NCBI GenBank assembly: GCA_958448705.1
Contig: CAUDEY010000025.1
Coordinates: 1-33,175 of the forward strand
DNA from: UMGS1322 sp900550765
GTDB taxonomy: Bacteria; Bacillota; Clostridia; Christensenellales; QALW01
Length of the DNA: 33,175 nucleotides
Reading direction: 5' to 3'
Below the pieces are notes generated by a model. The model had not been told where the DNA came from and did no database searches. It was given only the letters and a program-made list of their open reading frames with translations. Shown one piece after another: positions 8,175 through 15,735 of the stretch; the stretch's first letter is position 1; every line of letters starts with the position of its first letter. Position numbers and translations under genes: made by a program.

Positions 8175-8485
8175 GCGTATATTTTCGCATGGCGGTATTT
8201 GAAAACAGGTTTTTTAGGCTGCGGATAAAAAATGAAAACGGATACCGTTCAACCTATTATGTGAATACATGATCATGTTAAAATATTTGATTTTTTTGGT
8301 AAAAATATATAACAGGACGGTAAAAAAGCACAGTTTTAAGGGAACATCGTTAGTGATACTTTAAAGAAGTTCTTTAGAAAGGAAAGATTTGTTCTTTGGA
8401 AAGAATAAAATTTTTATCATGAAGAATAAATATCCGAATTTTTCCATAAAATTATTTTGTAAAATATTAGGTGTGGAGTGAGAAT
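8175..8485 (+). other. Intergenic region upstream of the TspO-like gene with tandem dyads
   Basis: I see no ORF here. The AT-rich stretch carries two near-identical copies of GTTCTTT(A/G)GAAAG, at 8369-8381 and 8391-8403, exactly 22 bp apart. Each is close to a dyad; the second reads TTCTTTGGAAAGAA, a 6-bp inverted repeat with a 2-base centre. A further CTTTAAAG palindrome lies at 8359-8366. The arrangement looks like tandem operator half-turns about 85 bp before the next gene. No convincing -35/-10 pair could be fixed. Confidence 0.35.
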
Positions 8486-8947
8486 ATGAAGAAAAAGATT
8501 ATGGACAGTGTTTTGCTGTCTTTGCTGCTTACCGCTGTTACCGCAGGAACGGCGATGCTGTTTGTGGATACCAAAAGCGAGTGGTATATAAGTCTTATAA
8601 AACCGGTAATACAACCTCCGCCGCTTGTGTTTGCTGTGGTTTGGACGGTGGTATATCTGCTGTGCGCCGCTTCGCTGACCTTTGCTCAATTAAAGGATGC
8701 CCCGGTTAAGGTATATGTACTTTACGGAATCCAGGCTGTGTTGAATATTGCCTGGTGCTTGTTCTACTTTACGCTGCATCTTCCGCTGATCGCTTTCGGG
8801 ATTCTTCTGGCGTATTTGGTAGTTTGCTATCTTACCATTCGACAGGTCTATCCGGTAAGCAAGACGGCAGCATGGCTTTTGGTGCCGTCCGCGCTGTGGC
8901 TTGTGTTTGCGGCGGTGCTGAATTATATGATCCTTTTGCTTAATTGA
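8486..8947 (+). CDS. tspO: TspO/MBR-family membrane protein
   Basis: A 153-residue protein with five hydrophobic helices, the TspO/peripheral-benzodiazepine-receptor layout. Family signs are IKPVIQPPPLVFAVVWTVVY at the first loop and second helix, LNIAWCLFYFTLHLPLIAF in the middle, and a last helix with PSALWLVFAAVLNYMILLLN. Known TspO proteins bind porphyrins and are linked to stress and tetrapyrrole traffic; function in anaerobes is unclear. ATG 8486, preceded by GTGGAGTGA, is preferred over an in-frame GTG at 8471 because it places the Shine-Dalgarno at the right distance and removes five non-conserved residues. The protein lies in the cytoplasmic membrane. Confidence 0.9.
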   Translation: MKKKIMDSVLLSLLLTAVTAGTAMLFVDTKSEWYISLIKPVIQPPPLVFAVVWTVVYLLCAASLTFAQLKDAPVKVYVLYGIQAVLNIAWCLFYFTLHLPLIAFGILLAYLVVCYLTIRQVYPVSKTAAWLLVPSALWLVFAAVLNYMILLLN

Positions 8948-8966
8948 AAAGATTCTTCTTTCGGGC

Positions 8967-8995
8967 TTGAAAAAAATACCATTGTGCGGTATAAT
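8967..8995 (+). promoter_or_regulatory. Promoter of the SGNH hydrolase gene
   Basis: TTGAAA (8967-8972) and TATAAT (8990-8995), 17-bp spacer, lie between the tspO stop and the next gene. The promoter overlaps an in-frame GTG at 8984, which therefore cannot be the start of that gene. Confidence 0.75.
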
Positions 8996-9025
8996 GAAAA
9001 AAATAGTTTCGGGAGGAGTTTCTTT

Positions 9026-9700
9026 ATGGCGGATATCAGAGAAAATACGGTTTCATCCAAAGGACAGGTAGGGAACGCTCAGAGTTTGTTTGGTGAAAAA
9101 AACAGCGGAAAAAAGCTGCTGTTTTTGGGCAATTCCATTACCCGGCATTCGCCTGCGCCGCAGATCGGCTGGAACGGAGACTGGGGAATGGCCGCCAGCA
9201 GCAGAGAGAAGGATTACGTGCATCAGACGATGAAAAAAGTTCGCACAGTAGCGCCTGATGCTTCTTTTTTGGTAGCACAAATAGCCCTGTGGGAACGGGA
9301 ATTTTGGAATGAAGCTGTGATTGCCCAGAATTATGAAGAAGCCGTGCGGTATGGTGCGGATATCATTATTATGCGGGCAGTGGAAAATGTGCCGGAGGAA
9401 GAACTTGAGAAGCATTCCTTTGAGGACGGTTATGTCGGACTGCTGGAAAAAATGAATAAGGGAAATGCAAAAATTGTGCTGACAACTTCTTTTTGGCCGG
9501 CAGGGCGGCGCGATGAAATGATTCGCGGCATTGCGGAAAAACGAGGGTATGCATTGGTGGAATTGAATGATTTGGGCCGTGATGATCGTTATACGGCTAA
9601 AGGGCTGTTTGAACATGCAGGGGTTGCCGCACATCCCGGAGATTTGGGGATGGAGACGATTGCGCAGCGGTTGTTTGACGCCATTAGGACGGAGCTGTGA
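9026..9700 (+). CDS. SGNH/GDSL-type hydrolase
   Basis: A 224-residue protein from ATG 9026, preceded by GGGAGGAG. The N-terminal block LLFLGNSITRHSP carries the SGNH nucleophile motif (GNSIT, Ser in place of GDS). IIIMRAVENV contains the block III Asn. AAHPGDLGMETIAQ near the C-terminus holds the catalytic His (block V), although the usual Asp three residues before it is not obvious. There is no signal peptide, so it is probably cytoplasmic. Family members are esterases, lipases or carbohydrate deacetylases; the tryptophan-rich stretch IGWNGDWGMAAS suggests a carbohydrate-type relative, but the substrate cannot be told. It has its own promoter and no partner genes. Confidence 0.8.
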   Translation: MADIRENTVSSKGQVGNAQSLFGEKNSGKKLLFLGNSITRHSPAPQIGWNGDWGMAASSREKDYVHQTMKKVRTVAPDASFLVAQIALWEREFWNEAVIAQNYEEAVRYGADIIIMRAVENVPEEELEKHSFEDGYVGLLEKMNKGNAKIVLTTSFWPAGRRDEMIRGIAEKRGYALVELNDLGRDDRYTAKGLFEHAGVAAHPGDLGMETIAQRLFDAIRTEL

Positions 9701-9931
9701 AGCCGTAATTTTTGGGCCTTTGGTTTGGTAAGGATTGTATCCGATATATCTGTGAGGATCTGCAAAAGTTAAATAAGCTGCTTGCGTCGTACTATATAAA
9801 AAGGAGTTTCCCGGCGGCTGGAAGGACTGTTGGATGTTGATTTTTTCGGTAAATACAGGCTTACTATAGAACCTTGGGTGTTTGTCTGCAAGAAACGTGC
9901 GTGGAAAAAGCGAATATAGCTGTTAAAGAAT
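9701..9931. other. Intergenic region, no gene seen
   Basis: Between the SGNH hydrolase and the arsR terminator/promoter block I find no ORF with a plausible start and ribosome binding site. An isolated AAAAGGAG (9799-9806) is followed only by an 11-codon frame. There is no clear hairpin terminator directly after the hydrolase. Confidence 0.4.
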
Positions 9932-9965
9932 AAAAAAGCGAATTTTTTTAAAATTCGCTTTTTTT
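9932..9965 (+). terminator. Intrinsic terminator before arsR
   Basis: AAAGCGAATTTT (9935-9946) pairs perfectly with AAAATTCGCTTT (9950-9961), followed by more T, with an A-run on the other side, so it could act in both directions. It insulates the metal operon, whose -35 begins 4 bases later. Confidence 0.85.
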
Positions 9966-9968
9966 CTG

Positions 9969-9996
9969 TTGACATATTTGAAAATTTGAATATAAT
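9969..9996 (+). promoter_or_regulatory. Promoter of the arsR-type metal operon
   Basis: Perfect TTGACA (9969-9974) and perfect TATAAT (9991-9996) with a 16-bp spacer, directly upstream of an ArsR/SmtB-type operator. Confidence 0.9.
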
Positions 9997-10000
9997 AACA

Positions 10001-10020
10001 ATTGAACAAACATTCAAATG
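10001..10020 (+). promoter_or_regulatory. ArsR/SmtB-family operator
   Basis: ATTGAACAAACATTCAAAT is an imperfect dyad, TTGAA-N6-TTCAA, of the form bound by CzrA/SmtB/CadC repressors. It covers the predicted transcription start, so bound repressor would block the promoter. The divergence from the canonical 12-2-12 repeat is minor. Confidence 0.7.
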
Positions 10021-10036
10021 AAAGGAGCGCGGAATT

Positions 10037-10384
10037 ATGTCTGAAGTTTGTGAGTATATGCATGCCAATGAAGAACTGGTAAAAAAGGTTCACGACAGCA
10101 TGCCGCAGGAGGATTTTCTTTTTGATTTGGCAGAGCTGTATAAGATTTTCGGCGATTCTACCAGGATAAAGATTTTGTATGTTTTGTTTGAGGCAGAGAT
10201 GTGCGTATGCGATATCGCACAGGTGCTTAATATGAATATTTCAGCAATATCGCATCAGTTGAGGGTTTTGAAGCAGGCCGGGCTTGTAAAGTTCAGGCGT
10301 AACGGTAAAACCGTGTTTTACTCACTGGCGGATGACCATGTGAGAACGATTATCGATCAAGGCGCGGAACATGTGGGGGAGTAA
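10037..10384 (+). CDS. ArsR/SmtB-family metal-sensing repressor
   Basis: A 115-residue winged-helix repressor expected to shut off its own operon until metal binds. The helix-turn-helix is around residues 55-85 (CDIAQVLNMNISAISHQLRVL). Two metal sites known in the family are visible: an alpha3-type CVC pair (Cys56, Cys58, with a further Cys5 near the N-terminus, as in CadC) and a complete alpha5 zinc site Asp99-x-His101...His112-x-x-Glu115, with the 11-residue spacing of SmtB. This points to Cd/Pb/Zn sensing. ATG 10037 follows AAAGGAGCGC. It is the first gene of the operon with the HMA protein and P-type ATPase, 3 bases before the next ATG. Confidence 0.92.
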   Translation: MSEVCEYMHANEELVKKVHDSMPQEDFLFDLAELYKIFGDSTRIKILYVLFEAEMCVCDIAQVLNMNISAISHQLRVLKQAGLVKFRRNGKTVFYSLADDHVRTIIDQGAEHVGE

Positions 10385-10387
10385 AAA

Positions 10388-10606
10388 ATGAAAAAAATAT
10401 TTAAATTGGAAGATCTGGATTGTGCCAATTGTGCGACAAAAATGGAAAACGCTATTCAACAAATCGACGGCGTAGAGAATGCTTCGGTAAGCTTTATGCA
10501 GCAAAAGCTGATGCTGGAGGCCGCGGAGGATCAATTTGAAAGGGTGCTTGAAGAAGCCGTCAGGGTTTGCCGCAAAATAGAACCTGATTGCAGGATTCTG
10601 AAATGA
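10388..10606 (+). CDS. Stand-alone heavy-metal-associated (HMA) domain protein
   Basis: A 72-residue ferredoxin-fold metal carrier. The motif LDCANCATKMENAIQ carries Cys12 and Cys15; an Asp directly before CxxC is typical of Zn/Cd/Pb-type HMA domains rather than copper chaperones. Its stop overlaps the ATPase start by 4 bp (ATGA, 10603-10606). In most CadA/ZntA pumps this domain is the N-terminus of the ATPase. Here it is a separate protein and the ATPase begins almost at its first membrane helix, so it probably delivers metal to the pump or regulates it. The final RVCRKIEPDCRILK adds two more Cys. Confidence 0.88.
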   Translation: MKKIFKLEDLDCANCATKMENAIQQIDGVENASVSFMQQKLMLEAAEDQFERVLEEAVRVCRKIEPDCRILK

Positions 10607-12480
10607 ACCGGCGGCAGAAAAAACAGCTGTATAGGATTGTTGCGTGCGCATTGCTGCTGTGCGCAGCGTATTTTGCAGACAGAATGTTTGCGTTTGCGTG
10701 GTATATAAAACTTTTGGTTTATTTAGTACCTTACCTTACAGTAGGAGCAGGCGTGCTTTTAAAAGCGGTAAAAAATATTTTTCGCGGTCAGGTATTTGAT
10801 GAAAATTTTCTGATGGCGATTGCTACCATCGGAGCTCTTATTTTGGGCGAATATCCCGAGGCGACGTTTGTAATGCTTTTCTACCAGGTAGGAGAGCTGT
10901 TTGAAAGTATTGCCGTAGGCAAAAGCCGTCGGTCGATTTCACAGCTGATGGATATTAAGCCGGATCATGCTAATATTGAAATTGACGGGCAGTTAAAAAT
11001 GGTGTCGCCTGAAGACGTTCATATCGGAGATATTATTACGGTAAAGCCGGGAGAAAAGATCCCGCTGGATGGTATTATTTTAAGCGGAAACAGCGCTTTG
11101 AATACCGTGGCCCTTACCGGAGAGGCTGTTCCGCGGGATGTTCGGGAAGGGGACGCAGTAACCAGCGGCTGTGTAAATATCAGCGGTTTGCTTCAAATTC
11201 GGGTGGAAAAAGAATTTGGTGAAAGTACCGTATCCAGAATACTGGATCTGGTGGAAAATTCCTCTGCCGCGAAATCAAGAAGTGAGAATTTTATTACCCG
11301 GTTTTCAAAGATCTATACGCCGGCAGTCGTGCTTGCGGCGCTGCTTATAGCGGTCATTCCGCCGCTGTTTAACGGGCAATGGGCCTCTTGGATCAATCGC
11401 GGTTTGATCATGCTGGTGGTTTCCTGTCCCTGTGCCTTAGTGCTTTCGGTGCCGCTTTCCTTTTTCGGCGGCATTGGCGGTGCATCCCGCAGGGGAATTT
11501 TAATCAAAGGCTCTAATTATTTGGAGGAATTAGCTAAGATAGAGGCGATCGTGTTTGATAAAACAGGCACACTTACCAGGGGAGAGTTTAAGGTACAAAA
11601 GGTATTGCCGGAGAGAGAAGAGGACATTTTGGAACTGGCGGCGTTGGCAGAGGAGTATTCCGATCATCCGATCGCGCTTTCTTTGAAGGCAGCTTATGGA
11701 AAAACAGCCGATCCTACGCGAATCGGACAGGTAAAGGAACATGCCGGACACGGTGTGGAAGCGATGATCGACGGCCGGCAGGTACTTGCAGGAAACAGCC
11801 GGCTGATGGAACAGTTTTTGATTGCGGTGCCGCAGGGAGCGCCCGGGCAAACCCATGTTTTTGTTGCCGTTGACGGCATTTATGCAGGAATGATCGAGAT
11901 AGCCGATGACTTAAAAGAAGATGCGGTGCAGGCTGTGCAGGATATTCAGGCATGCGGTGTAAAACGAATCGTTATGCTTACGGGGGATACCTCTGCTGCA
12001 GCGGAGGCGATCGCTGCAAGGGTGGGCATTCAGGAGGTACGGGCGCAGCTGCTGCCCCAGGATAAGGTGACGGCGGTGGAAGAAATTCTTTCTTCCGGAC
12101 AAAAGACGGCCTTTGTCGGAGACGGCATCAATGACGCGCCGGTTATTGCCCGGGCGGATGTAGGTATCGCAATGGGCGCGTTAGGCGCCGATGCGGCCAT
12201 TGAAGCGGCAGATATCGTACTGATGGATGATAAGCCGTCAAAGATTGCGGCGGCTATCCGTGTGGCACGCCGTACAAGAAGCATCGTGCTGCAGAATATT
12301 GTTTTTGCGCTTACGGTAAAAATTGCAGTACTTGTTTTAAGTGCGCTGGATCTGACCGGTATGGGGGCGGCGATCTTTGCCGATGTAGGAGTGTTGATTC
12401 TTTCCATATTAAATGCAATGCGCGCGTTGTATGTCCATGATGGAAAATCAGGGCAGCATCGGGGCAAACAGTGTTTTTAA
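10603..12480 (+). CDS. Zn/Cd/Pb-transporting P1B-type ATPase
   Basis: A 625-residue membrane pump that exports divalent soft metals using ATP. Visible marks are the TGEAVPRD actuator loop, Cys275-Pro276-Cys277 in SCPCALVLS (membrane metal site), Asp319 in FDKTGTLTRG (phosphorylation site), SDHPIALSL (the HP motif of the nucleotide domain), VMLTGD, and FVGDGINDAPVIARADVGIAMG. The last helices contain AIFADVGVLILSILNAMRAL, with the Asp found in Zn/Cd pumps. There is no N-terminal HMA domain; that role is taken by the preceding gene. ATG 10603 overlaps the HMA gene's stop, giving coupled translation, and is preferred to an upstream in-frame TTG at 10588 inside the HMA gene. Confidence 0.93.
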   Translation: MNRRQKKQLYRIVACALLLCAAYFADRMFAFAWYIKLLVYLVPYLTVGAGVLLKAVKNIFRGQVFDENFLMAIATIGALILGEYPEATFVMLFYQVGELFESIAVGKSRRSISQLMDIKPDHANIEIDGQLKMVSPEDVHIGDIITVKPGEKIPLDGIILSGNSALNTVALTGEAVPRDVREGDAVTSGCVNISGLLQIRVEKEFGESTVSRILDLVENSSAAKSRSENFITRFSKIYTPAVVLAALLIAVIPPLFNGQWASWINRGLIMLVVSCPCALVLSVPLSFFGGIGGASRRGILIKGSNYLEELAKIEAIVFDKTGTLTRGEFKVQKVLPEREEDILELAALAEEYSDHPIALSLKAAYGKTADPTRIGQVKEHAGHGVEAMIDGRQVLAGNSRLMEQFLIAVPQGAPGQTHVFVAVDGIYAGMIEIADDLKEDAVQAVQDIQACGVKRIVMLTGDTSAAAEAIAARVGIQEVRAQLLPQDKVTAVEEILSSGQKTAFVGDGINDAPVIARADVGIAMGALGADAAIEAADIVLMDDKPSKIAAAIRVARRTRSIVLQNIVFALTVKIAVLVLSALDLTGMGAAIFADVGVLILSILNAMRALYVHDGKSGQHRGKQCF

Positions 12481-12535
12481 ACAGTGCAATTTTAGTAGAA
12501 AAACAGAAATGATCAGATGTTTTTAAGGAGAGGCT

Positions 12536-13003
12536 ATGCGGAAAACAGAAAGACAGATTCAGCATTTTGAAGAAATTTTAGATGTAATTAAGCGGTGTGA
12601 TACGCTTCGGATAGGAATCCAGGATACGCCGTACCCGTATATTGTGCCGGTATCTTTTGGTTTTGCTGTGGAAGAGGGGCGACTTGTATTTTATTTTCAC
12701 GGCGCCAAAGAGGGGAAAAAGCATACGCTTTTAGCTAAAAATGCAAATGTGTGCATTGAAGCAGATATTTGCCATTCGTTTATTAAAACCGGCAGAAGTG
12801 CTACTTGTGTATATGAAAGTGTGATCGGTTACGGCACAGCGGAGATCGTAACAGGCGAAGAGGCTGAAAAAGGAATCAGGCTGCTTCTGATTCATTGCGG
12901 GTTTCAGGATATGAAATATGATACGAAGGTGTTGGATAAAATGTATGTTTATAAAATTACCGTAGAGAATATTACCGGAAAGCGCCGTAAGGCAGAGGAA
13001 TGA
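12536..13003 (+). CDS. Nim-like pyridoxamine 5'-phosphate oxidase-fold protein
   Basis: A 155-residue flavin-binding split-barrel protein of the PPOX/NimA group. Diagnostic stretches are the start RKTERQIQHFEEILDVI, PYPYIVPVSFGFAVEEGRLV, YFHGAKEGKKHTLLAKN (the phosphate/flavin-contacting region) and YESVIGYGTAEIV. Nim proteins are associated with nitroimidazole resistance, but most family members in anaerobes have no demonstrated role. ATG 12536 follows AAGGAGAGG. It lies 55 bases after the metal ATPase with no terminator seen between them, so co-transcription with the metal operon is possible. A GC-rich hairpin follows. Confidence 0.85.
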   Translation: MRKTERQIQHFEEILDVIKRCDTLRIGIQDTPYPYIVPVSFGFAVEEGRLVFYFHGAKEGKKHTLLAKNANVCIEADICHSFIKTGRSATCVYESVIGYGTAEIVTGEEAEKGIRLLLIHCGFQDMKYDTKVLDKMYVYKITVENITGKRRKAEE

Positions 13004-13056
13004 GGCTGTTTAAGCGAAGATTTTGAAAAGCTGAAGATCCAAATATTTTTTTGAAA

Positions 13057-13092
13057 GCGGCCTGCAGCAGATAATTTTCTGCCGCAGGCCGC
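13057..13092. terminator. Long GC-rich hairpin between convergent genes
   Basis: GCGGCCTGC (13057-13065) pairs with GCAGGCCGC (13084-13092), with an inner GCAG/CTGC helix. Neither side has a good T-tract (ACTGTATTTA on plus, TTTCAAAAAAA on minus), so termination is inferred from position between convergent genes and stem strength. Confidence 0.55.
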
Positions 13093-13099
13093 ACTGTAT

Positions 13100-14284
13100 T
13101 TACATAATGGCATAGCCGTGCAGATAAAGAATGAAAAAGACAAAGAAAAAGGAAAACGTAAGCACGTAAAGGATATAGCGGATCGTTTTATTTTCCGCCA
13201 ATATTGCCAGGGGAAGAAACATAAAAATACACCCTAACATATAGCGCGGGCCGCTGATGAGCCAGGAAGAGGTATAGGAAATTAAGGTATAAGCTGCTGC
13301 GTGCAGCAGATAGGAAGTGCGTATTCCTTTGCGGCAACCGTAGAGAATCAGCGCAAAGGAGGTAAAAAAGAGGATCAGCTGGGGAATATAGATAATAAAT
13401 GCCAGCTGCGGATAATACTGCTGTGCCATATCTACATGCTGTGCAAGATTCTTTACAAAGAGGTCGGCACCGTTATACCAAGGCTCCGCGGCCTGAAATT
13501 CAAGGAATTGGAACCAGGAACCGAAATAAATACGATTGAGCAGAAGATAAAAGAACAGGCCCAGAGGAATCAGAAACAAAGCGGCGGCACGAGGCTGCTG
13601 TGCCTGCTTGAAACTTTTGCCCGTGCGGATCGTTTCTTTTACCGTAAGGAAGTATTCATATACGGCAAAACCGAACATAATGACACCTTGGTTGCGCGTG
13701 AGCGCACAGAGCATGCCGCACAGGCCGCTGCGTATCCACTGCTGTTGGCGTGCATAGAAGGCGCATAACGCGCAGAGCATTAAAAACAGTCCCTCCGTGT
13801 ACGCAAATAAGGTGAAAAATGCAAAAGGATAGGCGAATAAAAAGAGGACAGCGCGTTTGGCGGTACTGCTTTGTACTTCCAGGGAAAACAGCCGGTATAG
13901 GACGCAGGCTGCGACAATAGAGCTGATATTGGAGATCAGCAGGCCGGAGAGATAATAATTGTTTATTAGCAGATTTACAATCCGTATACAGAGAGGAAAG
14001 AATGGATAAAATACCATTAAATTTTCGTATTCATCCCCTACGGAATATCCGTATTCTGCCAGGTGCAGAAAGTGCGGAACATCGCCGTTTTGGCTTAAAA
14101 GTGCAATTAGATCCTGGCCGGGGTATTTAAAATACAGTACGATAAAGGCAAAAGCGAGCAGCAGAATGCGTGAAACGATCATGAATAGAGCCACATGGAC
14201 CGTGTCGTTTATTTTGCTCGAAACGGTTATCTTTTTGGAAAGCCAGCAGGCAGCCATACAGAGAAGAAGGAATAATAAAATCAT
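13100..14284 (-). CDS. PIG-V-like GT-C membrane mannosyltransferase
   Basis: A 394-residue polytopic membrane protein with roughly ten hydrophobic segments. The layout matches the PIG-V/GPI-mannosyltransferase-like GT-C family: an acidic residue in the first outside loop (QNGDVPHFLHLAEYGY), then MVFYPFFPLCIRIV, an arginine-bearing LYRLFSLEV, FAYPFAFFTLFAYTEGLFL with the conserved YTE, and CGMLCALTRNQGVIMF with the TR-N-G signature. Such enzymes use polyprenyl-phosphate sugars to glycosylate lipids or proteins on the outer face of the membrane. ATG 14284 has AGGAGG 6 bases before it, and that Shine-Dalgarno overlaps the stop of the upstream gene, so the two are coupled. Acceptor and sugar are unknown. 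Confidence 0.75.
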   Translation of the reverse strand: MILLFLLLCMAACWLSKKITVSSKINDTVHVALFMIVSRILLLAFAFIVLYFKYPGQDLIALLSQNGDVPHFLHLAEYGYSVGDEYENLMVFYPFFPLCIRIVNLLINNYYLSGLLISNISSIVAACVLYRLFSLEVQSSTAKRAVLFLFAYPFAFFTLFAYTEGLFLMLCALCAFYARQQQWIRSGLCGMLCALTRNQGVIMFGFAVYEYFLTVKETIRTGKSFKQAQQPRAAALFLIPLGLFFYLLLNRIYFGSWFQFLEFQAAEPWYNGADLFVKNLAQHVDMAQQYYPQLAFIIYIPQLILFFTSFALILYGCRKGIRTSYLLHAAAYTLISYTSSWLISGPRYMLGCIFMFLPLAILAENKTIRYILYVLTFSFFFVFFILYLHGYAIM

Positions 14285-14293
14285 ATATGCCTC

Positions 14294-15247
14294 CTAAAAC
14301 ATGGAAAACAATCCGCAGCAGGCGGTGAACAAGCCGCATAGAATTGCAGAAAGAATCCTGCCGTCTTCGCGGTGAGTGTGAACAAACAGCGGAAAAAGGA
14401 AAATAAGGCCCTCAGGACCGAAATTGGAAGTGCACAGGAGGGCAGCTGCCATTCCCCCTATATAAACGTTTTCCGGCAGGCTTAACCGGCCCTTAGCGGC
14501 ATATAAAAGCATAGGGCAAAGGAAGAGAAACAGTACGAAAAAGAGCACCGAAAAAAGGCCCTGGATATTTCCTGCGGCAAGCCATGCGCTGATTTTTGTA
14601 TACGGCAGGGAAAAGGAAACGCCGCTGAAAAACAGATTGCATATGGTAACTCCCGCTATGGCGGGCACGCAGTATTTTAATGCTTTTTTCTGGGGAAACA
14701 GTAAAATAGCCGCTGCAGCGGTCAGGGGCGTACATATACAGCTTATCGCTGCATAGAGGGCAGAAAAAGCATACTGCTGCCTGCGGACAAAAACGATGGC
14801 AAGCAGGGTGGCCGCTGCGCCAAGGGAAAGAGACCAATCCTGTACGGCTGTAAAGATAAAAGGAGAAAGCAGAACAGATACAACTGCGGACGGCTTGTCC
14901 TTTGCATAAAGAGAAAATGTATGTGCCATAGCCAGAAAACTGAAAAAAGAGAGCGGAAGCTGTACCGCTTGGGGAAGTATGCTTAATGGGGAGAGTATGC
15001 TGCCGGAAAACATACCGGGAGAAAAAATTTGGGCCGCTCTGCGGGGGGAGGTTAGGATTGCGGCAATCCAAAACACCAGCAGAAGAGCGAAAAAAATACC
15101 GGATGCAGTAAAAAGTACGCTGAAACTTTGTTTTTGAACTGTTTTTTTTCCGGGGGTAAAAAACAGTTCTTTTATTACGATATAGCCTAAAACAATGATC
15201 GCGGCGAGGGCGATCAGACCGCCGCAGACGGAAATAACGATGCGCAT
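14294..15247 (-). CDS. Polytopic membrane protein of unknown function
   Basis: A 317-residue very hydrophobic protein with about nine to ten predicted helices, including one at the extreme N-terminus and one at the C-terminus. I do not recognise a family from motif. It is short of the charged first-loop motif of GT-C enzymes, though two segments (PLTAAAAILLFPQKKALKYC, PEGLIFLFPLF) recall the membrane part of such enzymes. ATG 15247 has AGGGGAGG before it. It sits first in a two-gene operon, 9 bases from the PIG-V-like gene. A role as subunit or companion transporter for that enzyme is inference from coupling only. Confidence 0.6.
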   Translation of the reverse strand: MRIVISVCGGLIALAAIIVLGYIVIKELFFTPGKKTVQKQSFSVLFTASGIFFALLLVFWIAAILTSPRRAAQIFSPGMFSGSILSPLSILPQAVQLPLSFFSFLAMAHTFSLYAKDKPSAVVSVLLSPFIFTAVQDWSLSLGAAATLLAIVFVRRQQYAFSALYAAISCICTPLTAAAAILLFPQKKALKYCVPAIAGVTICNLFFSGVSFSLPYTKISAWLAAGNIQGLFSVLFFVLFLFLCPMLLYAAKGRLSLPENVYIGGMAAALLCTSNFGPEGLIFLFPLFVHTHREDGRILSAILCGLFTACCGLFSMF

Positions 15248-15279
15248 AAATCCTCCCCTGAAAAATAAAAACTATTAAT

Positions 15280-15308
15280 ATATTAAGCGATTTTTTATTA
15301 AAATGCAA
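15280..15308 (-). promoter_or_regulatory. Promoter of the PIG-V-like operon
   Basis: On the minus strand TTGCAT (15308-15303) and TAATAT (15285-15280) are 17 bp apart, about 30 bases before the ATG at 15247. It lies back-to-back with the start of the small Cys-rich gene. Confidence 0.6.
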
Positions 15309-15357
15309 GCAAAGCGCAAAGAAAAAGCATAAAATAATATTCGGGGGGAGTGATAAA

Positions 15358-15525
15358 ATGACGTGTCAACAGTGTAAAAGATGTATTGCCTGCATGGTGC
15401 AGAGAGCAGTACAAAATGAAAGCAGCTGTATACGGTTGATTCCCGGCCAGAGGAGCGAAGCTTTGAGCAGAAATCAGAGCTGCTGCACAGGCTCCAGTAT
15501 TGTTTTCCGCTGTGGGTGCCGGTAA
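15358..15525 (+). CDS. Small cysteine-rich protein (55 residues), unrecognised
   Basis: A 55-residue frame from ATG 15358 to TAA 15525, preceded by a strong GGGGGGAG 8 bases before the ATG and followed 43 bases later by a near-perfect terminator. The protein starts MTCQQCKRCIAC, a CxxCxxCxxC run (Cys3, 6, 9, 12), and has five more Cys (24, 42, 43, 51, 53) for nine in all, ending in CGCR. The first four could bind zinc or an iron-sulfur cluster, but the classical ferredoxin CxxCxxCxxxCP is not complete. There is no hydrophobic leader. It does not match the Six-Cysteines-in-Forty-five (SCIFF) pattern. Metal storage/sensing protein or peptide precursor are possible; I assign no function. A -10-like TAAAAT lies at about 15330, with no clear -35. 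Confidence 0.5.
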   Translation: MTCQQCKRCIACMVQRAVQNESSCIRLIPGQRSEALSRNQSCCTGSSIVFRCGCR

Positions 15526-15568
15526 ACAGCAGGTACGGCTTTTAACGCAGCACGATGGATATGAAATT

Positions 15569-15603
15569 ACGGGAACGGCAAAAGCCGTTCCCGTTTTATT
15601 TTT
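15569..15603 (+). terminator. Strong intrinsic terminator after the Cys-rich ORF
   Basis: ACGGGAACGGC (15569-15579) pairs perfectly with GCCGTTCCCGT (15584-15594) over an AAAA loop, then TTTATTTTT. Nothing else on the plus strand upstream could use it, so it supports a real short transcript across 15358-15525. Confidence 0.9.
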
Positions 15604-15641
15604 AAAAGGAAAAGGGAATGCGGGGCTGCAAACGTATTTAG

Positions 15642-15664
15642 AAAACGCCTGCCTGCTTGGCAGG
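15642..15664 (-). terminator. Probable terminator of the propeller-like gene
   Basis: On the minus strand CCTGCC (15664-15659) pairs with GGCAGG (15653-15648), then CGTTTTC. The stem is short and the T-tract modest, so this is tentative. Confidence 0.45.
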
Positions 15665-15735
15665 ATAGGCTAGGAATTGGGCTATCGCTGCTTTATAACC
15701 GCTATGCTTTTCGCAGTCTTTTGCCGGTAAAAAAA

